Shown piece by piece: positions 23,852 through 32,605 of a DNA stretch of 64,000 nt. Below the pieces are notes generated by a model. That model did not search any database and had not been told where the DNA came from. It was given only the letters and a program-made list of their open reading frames with translations. The stretch spans positions 1-64,000 of the forward strand of contig CAZQAG010000005.1 in assembly GCA_964591295.1 (NCBI GenBank), given 5' to 3'. Each line of letters begins with the position of its first letter. Position 1 is the stretch's first letter. The translations under genes and the position numbers were made by a program. Source of the DNA: VAXT01 sp964591295. Lineage in GTDB: Bacteria; Actinomycetota; Thermoleophilia; Gaiellales; Gaiellaceae.

Positions 23852-24092
23852 ACTCGCTTCGCTTCGCTTGCTTCACGGGGGAACCCCTGGTTCCCCCGTG
23901 GGCCCCCTCCTTGCGACCGGCTTGGCTGGCGAAGGCTCAGTGGGCCGGTAGCCGCGGTCGCGATTCAACCGCGCGTAGTGGGCCTCCCGCCGGGCAAAGC
24001 CCGGCTCCGGCGGCGAGATGGGGGGGTGTTCTCCGAGAGGGGCTTTGAGTGGGGCGACCGGGGACGCGGCCAAACCGTGACAATCATGGGCA
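23852..24092. repeat. Gap with nested inverted repeats, possible dispersed repeat
   Basis: 241 bases without a convincing gene. It begins with repeated GCTTC units (gcttcgcttcgcttgcttc), then a perfect 12-base hairpin CACGGGGGAACC-CCT-GGTTCCCCCGTG (23874-23900) that may terminate steA transcription. Further on is GCCGGGC-AAA-GCCCGGC (23989-24005). The composition, with runs of G and C, is unlike neighbouring gaps. GACAAT (24079-24084) may be the -10 box of the next gene. A 66-codon open frame on the - strand runs through the repeat but has no ribosome site and looks like composition only. Confidence 0.5.
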
Positions 24093-24521
24093 GTGCGAAT
24101 CGAGGCGCAGAGAGAGCTGATCGCTCCCCGCGGTGACGTCTGGGCGCTCCTGGCCGAGCCGCGTCACCTCTCCGACTGGTGGCCCGAGTACACGACGGTC
24201 AGGCCCGATCGGCGCGGCTTTGCCGAGGGCGCGCGCTGGCAGATCACCCGAGGCGGTTCGCCGGGCTTACTCCGCCGGCCGGGCGGTGAAGGGCTGATCG
24301 TCGTGACTGCGGTCGAACCCTCCCTCCGTTTCGCCTGGCACGACCTCCAGCAGCATTTCGAGGCCGAGATCCGGCTCGAGCCCGCGCCCGACGGCCACAC
24401 CCGCGCGATGCTCGCCATCGAGGCTTCCCCGTGGCGGCTCGTCGCCGAGGGGCTCCGCCCGACGCCCCGGAAGGCGCTCGCCCGTCTGCACGCCCTTTGC
24501 CAGACTGCGGCCAGTATCTAA
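24093..24521 (+). CDS. SRPBCC (START/Bet v1-like) family protein
   Basis: A 142-residue helix-grip protein. The opening RIEAQRELIAPRGDVWALLAEPRHLSDWWPEY is the typical first strand and helix of polyketide cyclase/SRPBCC proteins. Later strands end in a long C-terminal helix (WRLVAEGLRPTPRKALARLHAL) that would cover a hydrophobic pocket. A ligand or partner cannot be predicted. GTG start; a -10-like GACAAT stands 8 bases upstream. It abuts steB with no gap, and is an insertion relative to the usual steA-steB order. Confidence 0.8.
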   Translation: MRIEAQRELIAPRGDVWALLAEPRHLSDWWPEYTTVRPDRRGFAEGARWQITRGGSPGLLRRPGGEGLIVVTAVEPSLRFAWHDLQQHFEAEIRLEPAPDGHTRAMLAIEASPWRLVAEGLRPTPRKALARLHALCQTAASI

Positions 24522-25400
24522 ATGTTCGACCTTCGCTATCACGTGGCCTCGCTTGCGGCGGTCTTCGTCGCGCTCCTGATCGGGATCCTGGTCGGCGTCG
24601 CCATGAGCGGAAAGGTGGACGACGCCGAGAAGCGAAGCCTCGAGAGCGAGGTCAACCGTCTCGACGCCGAGCTCGACTCGGCTCGTGAGAGTCGCTCGAG
24701 GGTGACGAGAGAGCAGAACGCGATCCGCGCGTTCGTCAAGAACGCGTACCCCTCTCTCATCGCCGACCGGCTGCGCGGCAAGCGGATCGCGATCCTGTTC
24801 GTCGGCACCGTCGACGCCGGCGTCCGGCAGGACATCGAGGGCACGCTTGCGGACGCGGGTGCGAGCACGCCGGTACGCATGCAGGCTCTCAAGATTCCGA
24901 TCGAAGCGGAGACCGTCGAGAACAGGCTCACCGGTGACCTCAGGCAATACCGTAGCGCCGGGCTCGACGAGCTCGGGCGTGCGCTCGCGCGAGAGCTCGT
25001 CGACGGCGGGGAGGCGCCGGGCTGGAACGCGCTGACCTCGGTGCTCGTCGTCGAGAAGGCCGGAAGCTTTCGACGGGTCGCTGACGGTGTGGTCGTCGCG
25101 CGAACGGTCGAGCCACAGAAGAACGAGACCGCACAGTTCCTCTCGGGCCTCTATGCAGGCCTCGCGGACATCGACGTCCCGACGATCGGTGTGGAGACAT
25201 CGGATGTCAGCCAGTCAGCGGTCGAGGCCTGGAGCGAGGCCGGGCTCTCGACCGTTGACGACATCGACGCCCCCGCCGGACGGCTTGCGCTCGCGCTCCT
25301 ACTTGCGGGAAGCCCCACTGGGAACTACGGGGTGAAAGAGTCGGCCGGCGACGGGATCGTCCCGCCGGTTGAACCGCTACTCGCCCCGACGAGTGGCTGA
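24522..25400 (+). CDS. steB: SteB/MctB-like membrane protein
   Basis: The 292-residue protein starts with FDLRYHVASLAAVFVALLIGILVG, the conserved first residues and membrane helix of the SteB/MctB family. A coiled coil (about 30-70) and a mixed alpha/beta outer domain follow. In Corynebacterium SteB works with SteA at the septum; the Mycobacterium homologue was linked to copper export. Position before pyrG and after steA matches both. The ATG is immediately after the stop of the SRPBCC gene, indicating coupled translation. Confidence 0.88.
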   Translation: MFDLRYHVASLAAVFVALLIGILVGVAMSGKVDDAEKRSLESEVNRLDAELDSARESRSRVTREQNAIRAFVKNAYPSLIADRLRGKRIAILFVGTVDAGVRQDIEGTLADAGASTPVRMQALKIPIEAETVENRLTGDLRQYRSAGLDELGRALARELVDGGEAPGWNALTSVLVVEKAGSFRRVADGVVVARTVEPQKNETAQFLSGLYAGLADIDVPTIGVETSDVSQSAVEAWSEAGLSTVDDIDAPAGRLALALLLAGSPTGNYGVKESAGDGIVPPVEPLLAPTSG

Positions 25401-26607
25401 GCCCTCCGCGATCCTCATCGCCGCCCGCGACGAGGATCGGAACATCGCAGCGACGGTCGCGGCGCTGAGGAACAGGTTTCCGGGGGCCGAGGTGATCGTC
25501 GCCGACGACGGGTCACGGGATAGGACCGCGGCCGAGGCGAGACGGGCCGGTGCTCGGGTCGTCCGGCTTGCACGGCGGGGCAAAGGGCAGGCGCTTACGC
25601 TCGCGGAGCGAGAGGCGCCGGCCGGCCCGCTCCTGCTCGCCGATGCCGACCTGGTCGGCGATCTGGGACCGCTGGCCGATGCCGATGCCGACCTCGCGAT
25701 CGCGGTCTTCGCCGAGCGCAAGGGTGGCGGCTTCGGGATCGCGAAGGCCGCCGCGCGGAGGCTCGTTCGCGCCAGGTCGGGGTTCGTGGCGCGCGAACCG
25801 CTCTCGGGCCAGCGGGCGCTTTCGGCCGAGGCGCGGGATCGCTGCTTCCCGCTCGCGGCGGGCTTCGGCTGTGAGGTGCGGATGACGATCGACGCCGCCG
25901 GAGCGGGACTTGCGATCGCCGAGATCGAGCTGCCGCTCTCGCACGAAGCAACGGGCCGCGACCTTCGCGGCTTTGCGCACCGGTCGCGCCAGCTGCTCGA
26001 CGCCGTGCTTGCGTGTGGCCCGCTCGAGGTCAACCATCGCGGGCTGCGCCTGCCGCTCGTCGGCTGGGCAGTCGGCCTGCGCCGCGACCCCGCCGTCGCC
26101 GCGGTCGCCGCCCTCGGTCTCGCGGACGATCTCTGGTCGGGGCCTGAGCGCGGCTTCCGGGGGCATCTCCAGTCGGGCCGGACGACCGGAGTCCTCAAGC
26201 TCGTCGGCATCCCGCTCATCGGCCTCCTCGCCACGCGCAAGGTCTCCGGAGCTCTCCTCGTCGGGCTGGCCGCGAACTTCGTGAACCAGCTCGACACCCG
26301 GCCGGGCCGTGCGCTCAAGGTCTACCTACTCGGAGCGCTCGCGGTCGGCGCGCCGGTCGGGAGCGCCGTCCTCTTACTTCCATACGATCTTCGCGAGAGG
26401 ACGATGCTTGGAGACGCAGGGTCAAACGCGCTGGGCGCGATGCTAGGCTTGAGTTCCGTGAGCTCTCTCACGGGAAAGAGTCGCTGGCTGGCGATCGGTG
26501 CGCTGGCCGGCCTGAACCTCCTCGGTGAACGACGCTCCCTCGGCGAGCTGATCGAACGGGCCCCGGCTCTGCGCGCCGTCGACCGCCTCGGACGGGAGCA
26601 ATCCTGA
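25393..26607 (+). CDS. GT2 glycosyltransferase fused to a partial MraY/WecA-like membrane domain
   Basis: 404 residues. Residues about 1-200 are a GT2 (DPM1-like) glycosyltransferase: SAILIAARDEDRNIAATV, VIVADDGSRDRT and the DXD-like LLLADADL. Residues about 220-380 are hydrophobic and carry MraY/WecA landmarks in order: LGLADDLW, NFVNQLDTRPG and MLGDAGSNALG. These correspond to the DDxx, NxxNxxDG and GDxGS motifs that bind Mg and substrate. The first half of the usual ten-helix MraY/WecA protein is absent. It may glycosylate a polyprenyl carrier. GTG 25393 overlaps the steB stop; TTG 25369 would add 8 residues. Confidence 0.75.
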   Translation: MAEPSAILIAARDEDRNIAATVAALRNRFPGAEVIVADDGSRDRTAAEARRAGARVVRLARRGKGQALTLAEREAPAGPLLLADADLVGDLGPLADADADLAIAVFAERKGGGFGIAKAAARRLVRARSGFVAREPLSGQRALSAEARDRCFPLAAGFGCEVRMTIDAAGAGLAIAEIELPLSHEATGRDLRGFAHRSRQLLDAVLACGPLEVNHRGLRLPLVGWAVGLRRDPAVAAVAALGLADDLWSGPERGFRGHLQSGRTTGVLKLVGIPLIGLLATRKVSGALLVGLAANFVNQLDTRPGRALKVYLLGALAVGAPVGSAVLLLPYDLRERTMLGDAGSNALGAMLGLSSVSSLTGKSRWLAIGALAGLNLLGERRSLGELIERAPALRAVDRLGREQS

Positions 26608-28247
26608 GCACGAAGTACGTCTTCGTGACCGGCGGGGTCGTCTCGTCCCTCGGCAAGGGCATCACGGCGGCCTCGCTCGGGCGACTGCTCAAAGCGCGCG
26701 GGCTGAAGGTCCAGGTCCAGAAGTTCGATCCGTACATCAACGTCGACCCGGGGACGATGAGCCCGTTCCAGCACGGCGAGGTGTTCGTCACCGAGGACGG
26801 GGCGGAGACCGACCTCGACATCGGGCATTACGAGCGCTTCATCGACGAGAACCTCTCTCGGAACGCGAACCACACGTCGGGCTCGGTCTGGTACTCGGTG
26901 CTGCGCAAGGAGCGGAAGGGCGAGTACCTCGGCTCGACGGTGCAGGTGATTCCGCACATCACGAACGAGATCAAGGAGCGGATCCGCCGGGTCGCCGAGG
27001 CGACCGACACAGACGTCGTCATCAGCGAGATCGGCGGAACGGTCGGCGACATCGAGTCGCTCCCGTTCCTCGAGGCGATCCGCCAGTTCCGGCGCGAGGT
27101 CGGGCAGGAGAACGTGCTCTATCTGCACGTCACATACGTCCCGTTCGTCGATTCGGCCGGCGAGCTCAAGACGAAGCCGACCCAGCACTCGGTCAACGAG
27201 CTCCGCCGCATCGGTATTCACCCCGACATCGTGGTCTGCCGGACGAAGGACGAGCTCTCGCACGATCTCCGCGACAAGATTGCGCTCTTCGCCGACATCG
27301 AGCCCGGTGCGGTCGTGCTCAACCGGGACGTGCCCGACGTGTACCTCGTTCCCGAGGAGCTGCAGGCCGAGGGCCTCGACGAGCTCGTCGTCCAGAAGCT
27401 GGGTCTTCCCGCGGGCACAGCCGAGCTGGGCGAGTGGGCCGAGCTGACCCAGCGCATCGGCGAGCTCCGAGGCGAGGTGCAGATCGCCCTCGTCGGCAAG
27501 TACGTGAAGCTCCACGACGCCTACCTGTCGGTCCACGAGGCGCTGAAGCACGCGGGCATCCACCACGGGACGAATGTGCGCGTCCGTTGGCTCGACGCCG
27601 AGGGCATGTCGCTCGAGGAGACGCGAGCGGAGCTCGAGGAGGTCGACGGCGTGCTCATCCCCGGGGGGTTCGGCTCGCGCGGCTGGGAGGGAAAGATCCT
27701 CGCCTGCCGGGTAGCCCGCGAACAGGAAATCCCGTACCTCGGGATCTGCCTGGGCATGCACGTGGCGGTCTCGGAGTTCGCGCGGCACGTCGTCGGCTTC
27801 GCAGGCGCAAACTCGACCGAGATGGATCCCGAGACGCCGTACCCGGTGATCGACCTGCTCCCGGAGCAGAAGGAGATCGAGGATCTCGGCGGCACGATGC
27901 GCCTCGGCGCTCAGGCCGTCGAGCTTGCCGAAGGGACGAAAGCCCGGGAGAGCTACGGCGAGCCGGTCGTCCACGAGCGGCACCGGCACCGCTACGAGGT
28001 GAACAACCACTTCCGCGAGCGTCTCGTCGAGGCCGGCCTGGTCGTCTCGGGGACGTTCCAGGAAGGGCGCCTGGTCGAGATCGTCGAGCTGCCGGATCAC
28101 CCGTGGTTCGTCGCCAGCCAGTTTCACCCGGAGTTCAAGTCGCGGCCGACGCGGCCCGCGCCGCTGTTCCGTGAGTTCGTCGGTGCGGCGCTCGGGCGCG
28201 CATCCGAGCGAGCCGGCAGCACTGCGCCGCTCGCCACCACCGCGTAG
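26604..28247 (+). CDS. pyrG: CTP synthase, probably with a CTG start
   Basis: Makes CTP from UTP and glutamine. The synthetase domain has YVFVTGGVVSSLGKGITAASLG and the Mg/ATP-binding DPYINVDPGTMSPFQHGEV. The glutamine amidotransferase domain (about 300-547) has GGFGSRG, the nucleophile Cys in LGICLGMH and the late HRHRYEVN and HPEF. The family N-terminus STKYVFVTGG is fully encoded, but the only start codon able to include it is CTG 26604, which overlaps the previous TGA and has gggag 5-6 bases before it. GTG 26625 would remove seven conserved residues. Confidence 0.95.
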   Translation: MSTKYVFVTGGVVSSLGKGITAASLGRLLKARGLKVQVQKFDPYINVDPGTMSPFQHGEVFVTEDGAETDLDIGHYERFIDENLSRNANHTSGSVWYSVLRKERKGEYLGSTVQVIPHITNEIKERIRRVAEATDTDVVISEIGGTVGDIESLPFLEAIRQFRREVGQENVLYLHVTYVPFVDSAGELKTKPTQHSVNELRRIGIHPDIVVCRTKDELSHDLRDKIALFADIEPGAVVLNRDVPDVYLVPEELQAEGLDELVVQKLGLPAGTAELGEWAELTQRIGELRGEVQIALVGKYVKLHDAYLSVHEALKHAGIHHGTNVRVRWLDAEGMSLEETRAELEEVDGVLIPGGFGSRGWEGKILACRVAREQEIPYLGICLGMHVAVSEFARHVVGFAGANSTEMDPETPYPVIDLLPEQKEIEDLGGTMRLGAQAVELAEGTKARESYGEPVVHERHRHRYEVNNHFRERLVEAGLVVSGTFQEGRLVEIVELPDHPWFVASQFHPEFKSRPTRPAPLFREFVGAALGRASERAGSTAPLATTA

Positions 28248-28255
28248 CGCAGCCC

Positions 28256-28261
28256 TAAGAT
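28256..28261 (+). promoter_or_regulatory. -10 box, leaderless start of the M20 peptidase gene
   Basis: TAAGAT, 6 bases, then GTG 28268, the exact leaderless distance. Confidence 0.55.
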
Positions 28262-28267
28262 CGCGGG

Positions 28268-29395
28268 GTGCCGAACGACGAGGTCGTCTCGCTCTTCACC
28301 GAGCTTGCCGCTCTGCCGAGCCCACCCGGTGAGGAGCGCGTCGTCGCCGACCGGGTCACCGCGTACCTGCGCGACCTCGGGCTCGAGGTGGCCGAGGACG
28401 ATTCCGGACCGCGGATCGGGTCGGATGCCGGCAACCTCTACACCCGGATCGCTCCCACCGACGAGACGGGGACGCCGCTCTTCCTCTGCGCCCACCTCGA
28501 CACGGTGCCGCCGGAGGGCGCGATCGAACCGGTGCTCGAGGACGGCATGATTCGCAACGCGGCCGGGACGATCCTCGGCGCCGACAACAAAGCGGCGGTT
28601 GCGGTCATGCTCGAGGCGGTTCGGCGCGTGCTGGCGGAAAACAGGCCGCACGGAGGGATCGAGCTCCTGTTCACGCCCAAGGAGGAAGTGGGCCTGCACG
28701 GAGCAGCGGCTTTCGACGAGAAGCAGCTGCACGCCCGCGTCGGGTACGTCTACGACCAGGCCGCCCCGATCGGCGAGATCGTCCTCGGCGCTCCGTACGC
28801 TCATTCGATGGAGGTGCGCTTCCACGGGCGCGCCTCCCACTCGGGCATGTACCCGGAGGAGGGCCGCTCGGCGATTGCCGCCGCGGCGAAGGCGATCGCA
28901 GACTTCAAGCTCGGGCGCATCGACGAGGACTCGACAGCGAACGTGGGGATCATCAAGGGCGGCACCGCGGGCAACATCGTCCCGGAGTGGTGCTCGTTTC
29001 TCGCCGAGGCGCGCTCGCACGACCAGGAGAAGCTCGCCGACCTCGTGCGCGAGATGCTGGAGGCGGCGACGTTCGCCGCGGGGCTCGAGGACTGCCAGGT
29101 GGAGACGGAGGTGCACAAGAGCTACAGCGGCTACCGGTTCAAGCGGGACGACTTCGTCGTGAGCCTCGCGCGAACGGCTCTCGAGCGGGTCGGGTACGAG
29201 CCGTCGTTCACGTTGAGCGGCGGAGCGGCCGACGCGAACGTCTTCAATGACCGCGGCCTCGCCTGCGTCAACCTCGCGAACGGCATGGCCGAGATCCATA
29301 CGCCCGACGAGCACATCGCAGTGGCCGATCTCGAGCGCATGGTCGACGTGACTCTGGCCCTCGTCGAGACTGCCCGCGAGACGGATGCCTCCTAG
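28268..29395 (+). CDS. M20 family di-zinc peptidase (PepT-like)
   Basis: A 375-residue cytoplasmic aminopeptidase of the tripeptidase T/M20 family. The zinc ligands appear in order: HLDTVPP, GADNKAAVAVM, the catalytic Glu in PKEEVGLHGA, the Asp in YDQAAPIG and the last His in AEIHTPDEH. The central lid or dimerisation domain is present (SHSGMYPEEGRSAIAAAAKAI). The typical substrate is small peptides. The GTG start fits a leaderless transcript. The next gene begins within its last codons. Confidence 0.9.
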   Translation: MPNDEVVSLFTELAALPSPPGEERVVADRVTAYLRDLGLEVAEDDSGPRIGSDAGNLYTRIAPTDETGTPLFLCAHLDTVPPEGAIEPVLEDGMIRNAAGTILGADNKAAVAVMLEAVRRVLAENRPHGGIELLFTPKEEVGLHGAAAFDEKQLHARVGYVYDQAAPIGEIVLGAPYAHSMEVRFHGRASHSGMYPEEGRSAIAAAAKAIADFKLGRIDEDSTANVGIIKGGTAGNIVPEWCSFLAEARSHDQEKLADLVREMLEAATFAAGLEDCQVETEVHKSYSGYRFKRDDFVVSLARTALERVGYEPSFTLSGGAADANVFNDRGLACVNLANGMAEIHTPDEHIAVADLERMVDVTLALVETARETDAS

Positions 29396-30371
29396 CCTCC
29401 GGCGGGGCACGGTCACAGCGGTGGTCGAGCGCCTCGAGGAGCTTGCGAGGATCGAGGTCGACGGCCGGCCGTGCGTGGCATATCCCCGGATCACAGGCCC
29501 CGTCGAGGCCGGCGACGAGGTGATCGTCAACGTCCAGGCACGCGAGCTCGGGCTCGGCTCGGGCGGGTTCGACGTGCTCTACGTGAACCTGACCAGGGGC
29601 CTCGATCTTGCGGCCGAGCCGGACGCTCACGTGATGACGCTTCCATATACGCCGCTGCAGGCGGCTGTGCGGCACGTCGAGGAGGACGGAGAGCTGGCGG
29701 AGAGCCTCGACGGCATGCCCGTCGTCTGCTGCTCGCTGCATTCACAGCTGGCGCCGGCCTGCGCGGGGATCGGCGAGGGCGTGCGCGTCGCGTATGTGCA
29801 GGTGGGCGGCGGGGCGCTGCCCGTCTCGTTGTCCGACTCGCTCCGCGCGTTGAAGAAGCGCGGTTTGGTCGAGATAGGGATTGCGAGCGGGCCCTGCTTC
29901 GACGGCGACGCCCAGGCAGTCGGTGTCGCCTCGGCGCTCGCCTGGGCGGCGGCCGAGGGCTTCGCGATCGCGGTCTGCGCCGTCGGGCCCGGAATCGTCG
30001 GCACCGGCTCGTCGCTCGGACACGGCGGAGTGGCCGCAGCCGAGGCGGCGAACGCCGCGAGCGCGCTCGGCGGCTCGCCCGTGCTGGCCGTGCGGGTGTC
30101 CGAAGGCGATTCGCGGGAGCGCCACCACGGCGTCTCTCACCACACGCGAGCGGTGCTCGACCTGGCAATCGGCGACGTCACGGTGGCGTGGCCGGCCGGC
30201 CTCGAAGCCCCGGGGTGGCTCACCGGCGCGGAGGAGGTGGACGTCGCAGGGTGGCGCGAGGAGTCCGCGGGGCTTCCGCTCGAGCACATGGGCCGGGGGC
30301 CTGACGAGGATCCGTGGTTCTTCGCCTCCGCGTTCGCCGCCGGGAGGCTTGCCCGGCGGCTGGCCGGGTGA
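29385..30371 (+). CDS. DUF3866 family protein
   Basis: A 328-residue protein recognised as the uncharacterised actinobacterial DUF3866 family. It opens with a small beta domain (RRGTVTAVVERLEELARIEVDG) and contains VNLTRGLDLAAEPDAHVMTLPYTPLQ, VVCCSLHSQLAP and a glycine-rich IVGTGSSLGHGG...EAANAA region near the end. No enzyme motif I can name is present. It overlaps the peptidase gene by 11 bases and the next gene by one base, so it is co-translated with both. Confidence 0.8.
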   Translation: MPPSLRRGTVTAVVERLEELARIEVDGRPCVAYPRITGPVEAGDEVIVNVQARELGLGSGGFDVLYVNLTRGLDLAAEPDAHVMTLPYTPLQAAVRHVEEDGELAESLDGMPVVCCSLHSQLAPACAGIGEGVRVAYVQVGGGALPVSLSDSLRALKKRGLVEIGIASGPCFDGDAQAVGVASALAWAAAEGFAIAVCAVGPGIVGTGSSLGHGGVAAAEAANAASALGGSPVLAVRVSEGDSRERHHGVSHHTRAVLDLAIGDVTVAWPAGLEAPGWLTGAEEVDVAGWREESAGLPLEHMGRGPDEDPWFFASAFAAGRLARRLAG

Positions 30372-31147
30372 TGGAGGAGCGGCGCCTCGGTCCGGTCGTC
30401 GGGCTCGGCACCTGGAACACGTTCGGCGGTGAGCGGGAGCTCGCCCGGGTGGTCGTCGACGCCGCGCTCGCCGCAGGCTGCCGACTCTTCGACTCCTCTC
30501 CGATGTACGGCGGAGCCGAGGAGTCCCTCGGGTTCGCCCTGACGGACAGGCGCGCGGAGGCGACCCTCGCGACGAAGATCTGGGCCGACTCGGTCGAGGA
30601 GGGCCGCGGGCAGTTCGCCGACCAGCTTGGCTGGTTCGGCCGGGTCGAGATCGAGCAGGTGCACAACCTCGCCGCGTGGGAGCAGCACCTGCCCTGGCTC
30701 GAGGAGGAGCGCGAGGCGGGACGGACCGACCGCCTCGGAGTTACGCACTACCAGGCCGCTTCGTTCGGCGAGCTGGCGCGGGCGCTGCGGACCGGCCGAT
30801 TCTCGGTGCTCCAGGTTCCGTACAACCCGCTCGAACGCGAGTGCGAGCAGGAGCTGCTCCCGCTCGCGGCCGAGCTCGGCGTCCCGGTGATCGCGATGAG
30901 GCCGCTCGGGGACAAGTCCCGGCTGGCGAGCCCTCCGCCACCGGAAGCGTTGGCCCCGCTCCGCGACTTCGGGGTATCGACATGGCCGCAGGCGCTGCTC
31001 AAGTGGGCGCTCTCGGACGAGCGGATCGACACTGTGATCCCGGCGACGAAAGACCCGAACCACCTGCGCGAGAACGCCGCCGCCGGCGAGCCGCCGTGGC
31101 TCGGCTCCGAGGAGCGCAAGCTCGTCGAGCGCCTCGCGCGGACGTGA
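30371..31147 (+). CDS. Aldo/keto reductase
   Basis: A 258-residue (alpha/beta)8 NADP-dependent oxidoreductase. The catalytic tetrad can be traced: Asp and Tyr in FDSSPMYGGAEESLG, Lys in LATKIWAD and His in VHNLAAW. The C-terminal VIPATKDPNHLRENAAAG is the usual cofactor-binding end. ATG 30371 overlaps the DUF3866 stop; the upstream open frame is a shadow. The substrate is unknown. It ends the group that began at 28268. Confidence 0.88.
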   Translation: MEERRLGPVVGLGTWNTFGGERELARVVVDAALAAGCRLFDSSPMYGGAEESLGFALTDRRAEATLATKIWADSVEEGRGQFADQLGWFGRVEIEQVHNLAAWEQHLPWLEEEREAGRTDRLGVTHYQAASFGELARALRTGRFSVLQVPYNPLERECEQELLPLAAELGVPVIAMRPLGDKSRLASPPPPEALAPLRDFGVSTWPQALLKWALSDERIDTVIPATKDPNHLRENAAAGEPPWLGSEERKLVERLART

Positions 31148-31328
31148 CCCTTCGGGACATCCCCTCGGGGGCCGGCCGCGTGCCACCCTCCGGTTCGAGC
31201 CTAACGGCGAAAATCGTGCGCGTGTGCAGCGAGAATGTGTCGAGAGTGCGAAACGTTCTCCGCACCGTCTAGGAGCAGAACGATCGGGCCTATCACTACG
31301 AATAGCGTCTAAGGTTGGCCGGCTCGAG
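31148..31328. other. Gap before ald with promoter-like boxes
   Basis: 181 bases without a gene. TAAGGT (31310-31315) lies 13 bases before the ald ATG and TAGCGT (31303-31308) just before that; either may be a -10 box. An inverted repeat CGTTCT (31254-31259) / AGAACG (31277-31282) could be an operator half-site pair or a hairpin stem. Nothing else is recognised. Confidence 0.35.
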
Positions 31329-32453
31329 ATGAGGATCGGCGTCGCCAAGGAGATCAAGTCCGACGAGTACCGCGTCGCGCTGACGCCTGCCGGAGCCCGC
31401 GAGCTCATTCAGCGCGGCCACGATGTGCTCGCGGAGCGTGGCGCGGGAGAGGGCAGCGCCTTCCCGGACGCGGCCTATGAGGCCGAGGGAGTCCAGATCG
31501 TGTCGGTCGAGGACGTCTGGGGCGACGTCGAGCTCCTGCTCAAGGTGAAGGAGCCCGTGCCGGCGGAGTACGGCCGGCTTCGCGATGGGCTCGTCCTCTT
31601 CACGTACCTCCACATCGCTGCCGACGAGGATCTCACGCGTGCGTTGATCGAGAGCGGGATCAGCGCCGTCGCGTACGAGACTGTCGAGACGGCCAACCGC
31701 GCCCTGCCGTTGCTCGCCCCCATGAGCGAGATCGCAGGTCGGCTTGCGTCTCAGGCCGGCGCGTACTTCCTCGAGAAGCCGCTCGGCGGCCGGGGCCTTC
31801 TGCTCGGCGGCGTGCCGGGAGTCGCGCCGGGGAAGGTCGTCGTGATCGGCGGCGGGATGGTCGGCTACAACTCGGCCGTGATCGCGCTCGGCCTCGGCGC
31901 GAACGTGACGATCATCGAGCGCTCGATCGACCGGATGCGCCACCTCGAGGAGGTGCTCGGATCCCGCGTGACGCTTCTGATGTCTTCCAGCCTCCAGATC
32001 GAGGAGTCGGTCGCAGACGCGGATGTCGTCATCGGTGCGGTGCTCATTCCGGGCGCGCTCGCGCCGAAGCTCGTCACGCGGGAGATGATCGCCGGCATGA
32101 AGGAAGGCTCAGTCGTGGCCGACGTCGCGATCGACCAGGGGGGCTGCCTGGAGACTTCCCGGCCGACGACGCATTCCGACCCCGTCTTCGTCGTCGACGG
32201 CGTGACGCACTACTGCGTGACGAACATGCCGGGTGCGGTCCCGATCACCGCGACGAAGGCCCTGACGAACGCGACGCTGCCGTACGTCGAGGCGATCGCC
32301 GACCACGGGCTCGCGGAGGCCGTCGCACGAGACCCGGCGCTTGCCCGCGGGGTGAACGTCCTCCACGGGAAGATCACCTACGAAGCCGTCGCCGAGGCGC
32401 ACGGCCTCGAGTACGCACCCCTCGCCGACGTCCTACCGCTGTCGCCGGTCTGA
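31329..32453 (+). CDS. ald: Alanine dehydrogenase
   Basis: Interconverts L-alanine and pyruvate plus ammonia with NAD. The 374-residue protein has the family start RIGVAKEIKSDEYRVALTPAG, the pyruvate-binding LFTYLHIA and PLLAPMSEIAGRLA, the NAD loop VIGGGMVGYNSAVIALGLGANV and DVAIDQGGCLET. ATG 31329 is chosen because it gives exactly the usual N-terminus. The gene stands alone and converges on the small - strand gene downstream, 3 bases from its end. Confidence 0.95.
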   Translation: MRIGVAKEIKSDEYRVALTPAGARELIQRGHDVLAERGAGEGSAFPDAAYEAEGVQIVSVEDVWGDVELLLKVKEPVPAEYGRLRDGLVLFTYLHIAADEDLTRALIESGISAVAYETVETANRALPLLAPMSEIAGRLASQAGAYFLEKPLGGRGLLLGGVPGVAPGKVVVIGGGMVGYNSAVIALGLGANVTIIERSIDRMRHLEEVLGSRVTLLMSSSLQIEESVADADVVIGAVLIPGALAPKLVTREMIAGMKEGSVVADVAIDQGGCLETSRPTTHSDPVFVVDGVTHYCVTNMPGAVPITATKALTNATLPYVEAIADHGLAEAVARDPALARGVNVLHGKITYEAVAEAHGLEYAPLADVLPLSPV

Positions 32454-32456
32454 GAC

Positions 32457-32597
32457 CTACGAAGCCTGCGGTTCCGGCTCTTTCTTCTTCTTGCCGGTGG
32501 GAAAGAGTTTGACGACGAGCAGCGTGATCCCAGCCGCGAAAGAAATGACGGCGGCGCAGAACACAATGAGGCCGAGCAGGCCGAGGACGCTTTCCAT
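32457..32597 (-). CDS. 46-residue single-pass membrane protein
   Basis: A short gene on the - strand between ald and deoB. It reads MESVLGLLGLIVFCAAV..., one hydrophobic helix of about 27 residues, and ends with a basic-acidic tail PTGKKKKEPEPQAS. A -10-like TATTCT lies 9 bases before its ATG, overlapping on the opposite strand the -10 box of deoB. The tail charge suggests the C-terminus stays in the cytoplasm. No family is recognised; ORFs this short are often missed by annotation. Confidence 0.65.
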   Translation of the reverse strand: MESVLGLLGLIVFCAAVISFAAGITLLVVKLFPTGKKKKEPEPQAS

Positions 32598-32605
32598 GAC
32601 CGACC

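Noticed and set aside
23873..24073. 66-codon - strand frame in the steA/SRPBCC gap
   Set aside because: It runs through perfect inverted repeats, has no ribosome site and a repeat-like composition.
26322..28127. 601-codon open frame on the - strand opposite pyrG
   Set aside because: Same reason: an antisense shadow of a well-conserved enzyme.
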